Part shown: positions 42,598 to 49,266 of the stretch, piece by piece
Layout: each line of letters begins with the position of its first letter
Numbering within the stretch: position 1 is the stretch's first letter
Source: Bacillota bacterium
GTDB taxonomy: Bacteria; Bacillota; Clostridia; Acetivibrionales; DSM-1351
Assembly (NCBI GenBank): GCA_023395575.1
Contig: JAEWZA010000061.1
Span: 1 to 49,266, forward strand
Direction of reading: 5' to 3'
DNA: 49,266 nucleotides
The notes under the pieces: generated by a model
The model's input: the letters and a program-made list of their open reading frames with translations, nothing else
What the model was told of the DNA's origin: nothing
Database searches by the model: none
Translations under genes and position numbers: made by a program

Positions 42598-43821
42598 TTG
42601 GGCAAATATGCACATAGAATAGGTACAAAACTATTAAAGGTTGAATGCAAGAACGGAGTTCCTTTGAGCAATCAGCAAGTTGATATATGTCAGAAAAAGC
42701 ATAAGTTTCTTTTTGGATGTAGTGAATTTACATCAATAATGTATACAAATAACGAATTTAAGGATTCTGAAAATGAATTTTTTGAAGATCGTTACAATAA
42801 GTTTATAAATTTATTTAACTCCGTAACTCTGCCTTTTTATTGGGCAAATTTTGAACCGATAAAGGGGCAGCCTAAAACGGAAAAACTCAAAAAGGCAGCA
42901 AAGTGGTGGGAATCAAAAGGATTGGTGATAAAGGGTCATCCATTGTGCTGGCACACCTTGGCTCCACCATGGCTGCTTGAATTAAATAATGCCGATATTA
43001 TGAAGGAACAACTTAACCGCATATACAGAGATGTAACAGATTTTGCTGGACTAATTGATATGTGGGATGTAATAAATGAAGTTGTAATTATGCCTATATT
43101 TGATAAATACGATAATGGAATTACACGTATATGCAATGAAAAGGGCGCGATAGAGCTTGTCCGTGAGGTGTTTAGGGCAACAAAGGAATCCAACCCTAAT
43201 GCTGTTCTTCTTATAAATGATTTTAATACTTCGGAAGAATATGCTAGGACAATTGAAAGTCTTCTTGAAGCGGATGTCCCTATTGATGTTATTGGTATTC
43301 AGTCACATATGCATCAAGGCTACTGGGGCATAGAAAAGACAGAAAAGGTTCTTGAGAGATTTTCCCGTTTCAAGTTGCCAATACATTTTACTGAGAATAC
43401 ATTAGTGTCTGGGCATATAATGCCACCAGAAATTGAAGACCTTAATGATTATCAATTACCTGAATGGCCCACAACGCAAGATGGTGAAGAGAGACAGGCA
43501 AGAGAAGCAGCAATGCATTACAAGACACTTTTTGCTCATCCTCTAGTCGAATCAATAATCTGGTGGGATTTTGCAGATGGAGCATGGCTAGGTGCCCCCT
43601 CAGGCTTCATAACAAAGGAGAATAGAGTAAAACCAGTATATAATGAAATATATAACTTAGTGAAGAATGAGTGGTGGCTAAATAAACAGAGTTTTATTAC
43701 TGACGAAAATGGATTTATAGAGCTTAAAGGATATTTCGGCGAATATGAATTAACCTATAAAGGTGAAAATGTAACCTTTGAACTAAATAATGAACAGCAA
43801 AAAATAACCCTAAATGTGTAA
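42598..43821 (+). CDS. cytoplasmic GH10 endo-xylanase
   Basis: A 407-residue glycoside hydrolase of family 10. Acid/base E161 is in MWDVINEVVI; the nucleophile E266 is in IHFTENTL, 105 residues later, as in the family; IGIQSHMHQGYWG and the WHT strand line the cleft. There is no signal peptide or carbohydrate module, so it should cut imported xylo-oligosaccharides inside the cell. Residues ~10-45 and the last ~35 (a small beta-rich tail) extend the barrel. The start is TTG 42598, with GGAG 8 bases upstream. It is the last gene of the transporter operon, closed by a strong terminator overlapping its stop. Confidence 0.9.
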   Translation: MGKYAHRIGTKLLKVECKNGVPLSNQQVDICQKKHKFLFGCSEFTSIMYTNNEFKDSENEFFEDRYNKFINLFNSVTLPFYWANFEPIKGQPKTEKLKKAAKWWESKGLVIKGHPLCWHTLAPPWLLELNNADIMKEQLNRIYRDVTDFAGLIDMWDVINEVVIMPIFDKYDNGITRICNEKGAIELVREVFRATKESNPNAVLLINDFNTSEEYARTIESLLEADVPIDVIGIQSHMHQGYWGIEKTEKVLERFSRFKLPIHFTENTLVSGHIMPPEIEDLNDYQLPEWPTTQDGEERQAREAAMHYKTLFAHPLVESIIWWDFADGAWLGAPSGFITKENRVKPVYNEIYNLVKNEWWLNKQSFITDENGFIELKGYFGEYELTYKGENVTFELNNEQQKITLNV

Positions 43822-43843
43822 ACATTAGGGTTTATTTTTTTTT
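43806..43843 (+). terminator. Rho-independent terminator after the GH10 gene
   Basis: AACCCTAAATGT, overlapping the stop codon, pairs with ACATTAGGGTT (one bulged base), followed by TATTTTTTTTT. Textbook stem plus T-run; it ends the transporter-xylanase operon. Confidence 0.9.
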
Positions 43844-44444
43844 GGATAAAGAATTTATATGCTAAACATGTTAGAATAGCATTGATAATACCGAGCTGAA
43901 TTTGAATACTATAAAATTTCAAACAGATAATTTTCTGTTTTTGGGAATTGAAGAGGTCATTAACTTTTCCCATATAAAGGGGTGCAGAATAAACATAAAG
44001 TGTTTCAGCAAAGGAGGAAGTAGTTATTCTATAAGTGATTGTTGAGGCACTTTGCTAAAGGAGGAATTTGCAATAAATGAATGTTTAAGGTTCTTATTTT
44101 AGAAGCAAATACTTGCTTAGTTTGCTGCATTATTATACTAAAAGTTAGATTTTTATTATACATAAAAGGGTTATTTTTCAATACTATTGAATTATTTACA
44201 TAAATAATATATTATTGGTAATAAATAATTTAAACTTGTTGTGCTAATTTATTTGCACTGAGTTCGCAGGTAAACTACTTATTGCTTATTACTTATACGG
44301 GAGTACAATTTTGAGAAATAAGATACTTAGTTAAAGATATTTGCTTGAAAATGATTACTCCAATGAAAAGTTGTCAATAAAACATGAATAGTTCACAATT
44401 GTTTAATAATAAAATTATGCCTGTATATGGCGCGGGAGGGTTAT
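43844..44444. other. intergenic spacer before the GH2 gene, with a partial repeat copy
   Basis: Two SD-like runs, AAAGGAGGAA near 44011 and 44057, have no real open frame behind them: only a 7-codon frame from GTG 44035 and a 3-codon frame from ATG 44076. AAAGTG (43998) and CACTTT (44048) can pair. 44231-44312 is a diverged half copy of the 11640-11834 element. The GH2 promoter should lie in 44320-44420, but no box is clear. GGGAGGG precedes ATG 44445. Confidence 0.45.
44231..44312 (-). repeat. diverged half copy of the 11640-11834 palindromic element
   Basis: The reverse complement of this stretch aligns with about 11656-11735. The best core is AATAAGTAGTTTACCTG, identical in both, followed by AACTCAG and TAGCACAAC in register with a few substitutions. 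Only the left half of the element is present; the terminal AGTACCCCATTTAG is missing. This is evidence of a dispersed, decaying repeat family. Confidence 0.7.
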
Positions 44445-47400
44445 ATGATAGTAGAAAAGTTTTTTGAGAATCCCAAAATACTTCATGTAAATACTATGGA
44501 TAACAGAGCATATTTTGTCCCGTATTCTAATGTTGATGAAGCTTTATCAGAAGACAGGACATGCTCAGGGCGATTTCATCTGCTAAATGGCTATTGGAAT
44601 TTTGAATATTTTAATAGTATTTATGATGTTACAGAAAAGTTTTATGAACCTGGATTTGATTTGTCCAGGTATAATAAAATACCTGTGCCAGGAGCATGGC
44701 AAAACTTTGGGTATGATAAACATCAGTATACAAATATCAAGTATCCGTTTCCATATGACCCTCCATATGTACCAACAGAGAACCCGTGCGGGGTATACGT
44801 CAGACATTTTGAAATTGATAGCAAATTTAATAATTTAAGAAAGTACCTAAATTTTGAAGGAGTAGATTCTTGTTTCTATCTTTGGATAAATGGCAATTTT
44901 GTAGGCTATAGTCAGGTATCACATGCAACAAGTGAATTTGATATTACAGATTATGTACAGGAAGGCACTAATACTATAGCAGTATTAGTGCTTAAATGGT
45001 GTGATGGCAGTTATTTTGAGGATCAAGACAAATTTAGAATGTCCGGAATTTTTAGAGATGTCTATATACTATTCAGACCTAAAGAGCATATAAGGGATTT
45101 CTTTGTTAAAATGGATTTGAAAAACGAATATAAACAGGCAGATATATCTATTCAACTGGAATATTTTAAAAATCAGATATCAGTAGATTATATACTTTTT
45201 GATGTTAACGAGAGAAATATAATACAAAAAGGTAAGGCAGACAGGGATTGTATCAATTTTACAATAAATCATCCCCAATTGTGGAATGCAGAAACACCAA
45301 ATCTGTATACTTTGGTTTTGAGCTCCGGTGATGAAGCAATTTCCACAAAACTAGGCATCAGAGAGATTAAAATAGTGGATAGAGTAGTATATTTAAATGG
45401 ACAAAAGGTGAAGTTTAAGGGAGTAAATCGTCATGACAGTAATCCAGTAACAGGGCCAGCTGTTACTAATGAGGATATGCTTTTAGACCTGATGATAATG
45501 AAGCAGCATAATATAAATGCAATCCGTACTAGCCACTATCCAAACTCGCCAGTCTTCTTAGAGTTCTGCGACAAATATGGATTTTATGTTATCGATGAGG
45601 CAGATATTGAAACCCATGGGACTACAACAATATATGTGGAAACTAAGGATGGCGGTGAATACCATCTATTGGCTCATAATCCTCTATACGAGGAAACTAT
45701 ATTGGATAGGGTGCAACGATGTGTTACGAGAGACAAAAATCGCCCTTGTGTGATAATTTGGTCTCTAGGGAATGAATCGGGATATGGCAGAAATTTTGAA
45801 AATGCTCTAAGGTGGATAAAAAGTTATGATAATAGCAGGCTTACACACTATGAAAGCGCATTATATCCACCATCTGGATATGCCTGCGATTACAGCAATT
45901 TAGATCTATATAGTAGAATGTATGCTTCTTGTGAAGATATAATCAGTTATTTCGAACAAAATAACTGGGACAAGCCTTTTATTCAGTGCGAATTTGTTCA
46001 TGCAATGGGAAATGGACCTGGAGACATTGAAGAGTATTATGATTTAATTGAAAAGTACGATGGCTTTTGTGGTGGTTTTGTTTGGGAATGGTGTGATCAT
46101 GCCATCTTCATGGGAAAAAGCGAAAAAGGTAGAGAAAAGTTTTACTACGGAGGAGATTTCGGAGAGTATCCAAATGATGGGAATTTCTGTATAGATGGAC
46201 TTGTTTATCCTGATAGAAGACCGTATACTGGACTTTTAGAGTACAAAAATGTTATAAGGCCTGTTAGAATAACTAAAGCCAATTTTAAGGATGGAAAAAT
46301 TACTATTAAAAATATGTTAGATTTCTATAATTTAAAGGACTATTTATATATTACTTATCAGGTGACTAAAGACGGACGTGTAATATATGATGGTGTTATA
46401 GAAGATAGCAGCATATTAAATGTAAAGCCCCACAAAGATAAAGTTATTTATCTTAATATAGATAAGATAAATGAAGGGAATTGCTATATTAAATTCAATT
46501 ACATCCAGAAAAATGATATGGAATTTACTAAAAAGGGGCATGTTTTGGGGTTTGACCAGATTGAAGTGTCTGTGGAAAAGAGATATGATACTAGCAGCAA
46601 AATTGATAGTATAATTAAAAAGGACATGATAGCACAAATTGGTTCAAATGTAGAAGGAACTGAATTAGGGGCAAATCAAGGAGTATTTGATAGCAATAAA
46701 CCAATAAATTCAGAACAGAACACTTTAAATATTAAAGAAAATGATCGGAATGTTTTTGTTACTGGTCAAAATTTTAAATACACATATAATAAAAATACAG
46801 GTGTATTTGACCAAATTGTATTCAACAATGAGATAATATTATCAAAGCCAATGAACTATAACATTTGGAGAGCACCAACAGATAACGATAAGATTATGTG
46901 CGAGAGGTGGAAAGCATGCGGATATGATAGAACTATTTCAAGAGCATACTCAACAACGGTTTCTCAATTGGGAAGCAGCATACGAATTGTAAGCGATTTA
47001 TCAATAACGGCTGTTCATATTCAGAGGATACTCAATATAAGCGCTCAATGGCTAATTGGAGATACTGGTACAGTGGCTTTTAATTTACAGGTTGAAAAAA
47101 ATATGGAAATGCCTTTCCTACCTAGGTTTGGACTCCGTTTCTTTCTTCCCAAGGAAATTAACAATGTAGAATACTTCGGATACGGCCCTTATGAAAGCTA
47201 TGCAGACAAGCATAGGGCCTCATATCTAGGGGAATTTAGGGCAAAAGTAAAGGATATGCATGAGGACTACATTAGACCACAGGAGAATGGAAGTCACTGG
47301 AATTGCCATTATGTAAAACTGCTTTCGGATGAAGGGGTGGGCTTAGCGGCTACAAATAACGAGACCTTTAGTTTTAATGTTTCGCACTATACACAGGAGG

Positions 47401-47582
47401 AGTTGGAGGCGAAGAAACACAATTTCGAGCTGGAGGAAAGTGACTACACTGTCCTTTGTCTTGACTATACACAGAGTGGAATAGGTTCAAACAGCTGTGG
47501 ACCAGAGCTTGCGAAAAAGTACAGGTTTGATGCTCAAAGGTTCGAGTTTAATATGACTTTTAAGCCAATTGTAGGAGCTTAG
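44445..47582 (+). CDS. GH2 beta-galactosidase, LacZ-type, cytoplasmic
   Basis: A 1045-residue family GH2 enzyme of LacZ size and domain order: jelly-roll sugar-binding domain (~30-220), two immunoglobulin-like domains flanking the TIM barrel (~320-620), and a C-terminal beta-sandwich (Bgal_small_N-like, ~790-1040). Acid/base E444 is in IIWSLGNESGYG; nucleophile E516 is in FIQCEFVHAMGN; VNRHDSNP is the family signature. No signal peptide. ATG 44445 is chosen for its GGAGGG; an in-frame start at 44427 would add six residues. It likely trims galactose from imported hemicellulose oligosaccharides, though other beta-linked sugars are possible. Confidence 0.92.
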   Translation: MIVEKFFENPKILHVNTMDNRAYFVPYSNVDEALSEDRTCSGRFHLLNGYWNFEYFNSIYDVTEKFYEPGFDLSRYNKIPVPGAWQNFGYDKHQYTNIKYPFPYDPPYVPTENPCGVYVRHFEIDSKFNNLRKYLNFEGVDSCFYLWINGNFVGYSQVSHATSEFDITDYVQEGTNTIAVLVLKWCDGSYFEDQDKFRMSGIFRDVYILFRPKEHIRDFFVKMDLKNEYKQADISIQLEYFKNQISVDYILFDVNERNIIQKGKADRDCINFTINHPQLWNAETPNLYTLVLSSGDEAISTKLGIREIKIVDRVVYLNGQKVKFKGVNRHDSNPVTGPAVTNEDMLLDLMIMKQHNINAIRTSHYPNSPVFLEFCDKYGFYVIDEADIETHGTTTIYVETKDGGEYHLLAHNPLYEETILDRVQRCVTRDKNRPCVIIWSLGNESGYGRNFENALRWIKSYDNSRLTHYESALYPPSGYACDYSNLDLYSRMYASCEDIISYFEQNNWDKPFIQCEFVHAMGNGPGDIEEYYDLIEKYDGFCGGFVWEWCDHAIFMGKSEKGREKFYYGGDFGEYPNDGNFCIDGLVYPDRRPYTGLLEYKNVIRPVRITKANFKDGKITIKNMLDFYNLKDYLYITYQVTKDGRVIYDGVIEDSSILNVKPHKDKVIYLNIDKINEGNCYIKFNYIQKNDMEFTKKGHVLGFDQIEVSVEKRYDTSSKIDSIIKKDMIAQIGSNVEGTELGANQGVFDSNKPINSEQNTLNIKENDRNVFVTGQNFKYTYNKNTGVFDQIVFNNEIILSKPMNYNIWRAPTDNDKIMCERWKACGYDRTISRAYSTTVSQLGSSIRIVSDLSITAVHIQRILNISAQWLIGDTGTVAFNLQVEKNMEMPFLPRFGLRFFLPKEINNVEYFGYGPYESYADKHRASYLGEFRAKVKDMHEDYIRPQENGSHWNCHYVKLLSDEGVGLAATNNETFSFNVSHYTQEELEAKKHNFELEESDYTVLCLDYTQSGIGSNSCGPELAKKYRFDAQRFEFNMTFKPIVGA

Positions 47583-47669
47583 ATGGTTAAATAGAGCTAT
47601 AAGAGTTGTTATAATTAGGGTAACTTAATAATAAAATAATAACTTTTCAAAATAGGGGGGAATGTAAGT

Positions 47670-48191
47670 ATGAGTGAAACACTTAAAGTTTTGAAGGAGA
47701 GAAGAAGTGTTCGCAGATTCAAAGCTCAGCAGATTAGTGAAGAACAGCTTAACCAAATATTAGAAGCAGGAGAGTATGCTCCGAGTGGTATGGGAACTCA
47801 ATCGGCAATAATGGTAGCAGTTCAGAATAAAGAAATGGTTCAAAGACTATCAAAGCTCAATTCAAAATTTACCGGGGCACCTGACTCAGATCCATTTTAT
47901 GGTGCGCCTACCGTAATTGTAGTGTTAGCAGACAGTGAAAGAATAACTTGTGTGGAGAACGGTAGCCTTGTAATGGGCAATCTTATGAATGCAGCCTATG
48001 CTTTGGGAGTGAACTCCTGCTGGATTCACAGAGCAAGGGAAATGTTTGAAAGTGAAGAGGGACGAGAGCTTTTAAAGGAGTGGGGAATAAGAGACAGCTA
48101 TATTGGAATTGCAAATTGTATATTAGGATATTACGATGCTGAGTATCCTAAGGCCCACCCTAGAAAAACAGGTCGGGTTATTAAGGTTTGA
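47670..48191 (+). CDS. nitroreductase-family FMN-dependent oxidoreductase
   Basis: A 173-residue flavoprotein. KERRSVRRFKAQQISEEQL at the N-terminus is the FMN-phosphate-binding block; EAGEYAPSGMGTQS and NCILGYYDAEYPKAHPRKTGRV at the C-terminus are typical. The length matches minimal nitroreductases, which act as dimers and reduce nitro, quinone or enone substrates with NAD(P)H. GGGGGG is upstream of the ATG. It stands alone, convergent with the regulator on the minus strand, with a perfect hairpin between them. Native substrate unknown. Confidence 0.92.
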   Translation: MSETLKVLKERRSVRRFKAQQISEEQLNQILEAGEYAPSGMGTQSAIMVAVQNKEMVQRLSKLNSKFTGAPDSDPFYGAPTVIVVLADSERITCVENGSLVMGNLMNAAYALGVNSCWIHRAREMFESEEGRELLKEWGIRDSYIGIANCILGYYDAEYPKAHPRKTGRVIKV

Positions 48192-48209
48192 TAGGCTTTT
48201 TAGCTAGAA

Positions 48210-48252
48210 ATTCAATACTGATATAGAAACACATTTCATATCAGTATTGAAT
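48210..48252. terminator. perfect inverted repeat between convergent genes, bidirectional terminator
   Basis: ATTCAATACTGATAT (48210-48224) is the exact reverse complement of 48238-48252, a 15-base stem with a 13-base loop. It sits 19 bases after the nitroreductase stop and 86 bases after the end of the convergent regulator. T-runs are short on both sides, so the terminator call rests on position and stem. Confidence 0.7.
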
Positions 48253-48337
48253 AATGCTGTTTACGTAAATATGATGAATAAAATAACTGTATTGAGGTAA
48301 CAAAATGAATTCAGGATTTTCAAAAAAACTTTAGGCT

Positions 48338-48985
48338 TTATACGATACCGTTTTTTACAGCTAAAATTGCTAGTTGAGTTCTATCTTTAAGGTTAAGTTT
48401 TTTTAGAATTCCGGAAATTATATTTCGGACGCTTCCTTCTGTAAGATAAATGATGTTAGCTATTTCACTGTTACTTTTTCCTTCAACAATAAGCTTGATT
48501 ACACTTAATTCTCTATTGGATAAGTCTAACTTTAAACCCTTATTTTCAAGAATTGATATCTTTGCATGAGAATTAACCTTTTTTATAATATTACTATATG
48601 TATCTTTATGCATAACGCCTAGACCAGCTGCTACGCTTTTTACCGTTAAGAGTAACTTCTCTTGATTTATATCCTTTAGCATATAACCATCAGCCCCAGA
48701 ATTTAGTGCATTTTGTATTTTTTCATCATCGTTGAATACCGTGAGTATGACCACTTTTGTACGCTTACATTTAGATTTAATTAATCTTGTTCCCTCTACT
48801 CCGTCACAACCAGGCATTTCGATATCCATTAAAACAACATCTGGAGAGAACTGTTCACATAGTTTAAGTGCCTCCTTACCATTCTCAGCACATCCCACAA
48901 CTTTAATTTCTTTATCATGTTCAAGGATTCTTTTAATTCCCTCTCTAAAGAGTAATTGATCATCAGCTAACAGAACTTTTATCAT
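48338..48985 (-). CDS. NarL/LuxR-family response regulator
   Basis: A 215-residue minus-strand regulator: receiver domain (1-~120) with D8 D9, phospho-acceptor D54 in LMDIEMPG, and YMLKDINQEKL; then a C-terminal LuxR-type helix-turn-helix (LSNRELSVIKLIVEGKSNSE, EGSVRNIISGILKKL). GAGGAGG precedes its ATG, inside the end of the upstream kinase gene, which it overlaps by 23 bases. The two form a coupled two-component operon. Targets unknown. Confidence 0.93.
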   Translation of the reverse strand: MIKVLLADDQLLFREGIKRILEHDKEIKVVGCAENGKEALKLCEQFSPDVVLMDIEMPGCDGVEGTRLIKSKCKRTKVVILTVFNDDEKIQNALNSGADGYMLKDINQEKLLLTVKSVAAGLGVMHKDTYSNIIKKVNSHAKISILENKGLKLDLSNRELSVIKLIVEGKSNSEIANIIYLTEGSVRNIISGILKKLNLKDRTQLAILAVKNGIV

Positions 48986-49266
48986 TTATATTTTCCTCCT
49001 CTTTCAATAGTGGTATTTCAACATGAATGTTAAAGCCCTTTTCACCATCTGAACCAAATTTAATATTACCATTAAGAGAATTTATTCGTTGTTGCATGCC
49101 TTGTAGACCAAAACCCTTACCGATAGACAGTTCTTTGCACCCAACACCATTATCAAAAATAAAGAGCTTTATGCTATTATCTGAGAATTTTAGTATTATG
49201 CTTGCCTCGGATGCTTTACCATGTTTAATAGAATTTGTGAGAGCTTCTTGGCATATTCTGTATATT
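48963..49266 (-). CDS. sensor histidine kinase, NarX/DesK-type, C-terminal part only
   Basis: The final 100 residues of a kinase whose 5' part lies beyond the window. The frame reads YRICQEALTNSIKHGKASEA (N box of the HATPase_c domain), LFIFDNGVGC (G1 box) and KGFGLQGMQQRINSLNG (G2 box), as in HisKA_3-type kinases that pair with NarL/LuxR regulators. The stop at 48963-48965 overlaps the regulator gene, fixing it as the cognate partner. Sensor domain not visible. Confidence 0.9.
   Translation of the reverse strand, partial: IYRICQEALTNSIKHGKASEASIILKFSDNSIKLFIFDNGVGCKELSIGKGFGLQGMQQRINSLNGNIKFGSDGEKGFNIHVEIPLLKEEENINDKSSVS

Overview
The window is AT-rich, with strong GGAGG-type ribosome binding sites, frequent GTG and TTG starts, hairpin terminators and gene families typical of anaerobic Firmicutes. 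I infer a mesophilic, plant-polysaccharide-using member of the Clostridia (Ruminiclostridium / C. cellulolyticum-like). That placement comes from gene content only. I saw no rRNA, tRNA, CRISPR array or intact transposase.

Layout: (1) 1-1960: a truncated alpha/beta hydrolase on the minus strand and a PflX-like radical SAM protein. (2) 2208-11585: a Tad/Flp-type pilus locus. It opens with an unusual Ser/Thr kinase fused to a degenerate MinD-like ATPase domain, then CpaB/SAF, CpaE-like ATPase, TadA, TadB, TadC, three tandem pilin-like mini-proteins of 50-55 residues, and two TadE-like proteins. No prepilin peptidase is present. (3) 11586-17864: a palindromic element, a radical SAM/SPASM protein, an ABC-F ATPase behind two chained mini-ORFs, a DEAD-box helicase, a ~290-bp inverted-repeat element and an AraC regulator. 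(4) 18200-21298: leuC, leuD and leuB for leucine synthesis. (5) 21419-22450 (minus): a methyltransferase with a PRMT-like double-Glu loop. (6) 23030-30283: a small membrane protein, cyanophycinase (cphB), cyanophycin synthetase (cphA), an unknown protein, birA, a disordered Arg/Asn/Gln-rich protein and coaX. (7) 30667-32945: a lactate/malate-dehydrogenase-family enzyme with the malate-type arginine, then malic enzyme. The malic enzyme promoter carries a near-perfect Rex operator. (8) 33528-47582: two YesN-type response regulators flanking a YesM-type kinase, a lipoprotein and two permeases for oligosaccharide import, a cytoplasmic GH10 xylanase and a cytoplasmic GH2 beta-galactosidase. (9) 47670-49266: a nitroreductase and, on the minus strand, a NarL-type regulator with the end of its kinase.

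How the genes work together: the sugar block reads as sense, import and digest. Oligosaccharides are sensed by the two-component proteins, bound by the lipoprotein, imported by permeases that must borrow an ATPase from elsewhere, and cut inside the cell. The dehydrogenase/malic enzyme pair fits the clostridial malate shunt (oxaloacetate to malate to pyruvate), which moves reducing equivalents, and the Rex site would tie it to NADH/NAD+. CphA and CphB would store and release Asp/Arg nitrogen.

The most unusual material is the kinase-ATPase fusion, the three mini-pilins, the large palindromic elements in the spacers (one with a diverged half copy ~32 kb away), the hairpin series between the lipoprotein and permease genes, and three genes that lack their own ribosome binding site but follow mini-ORFs that have one.
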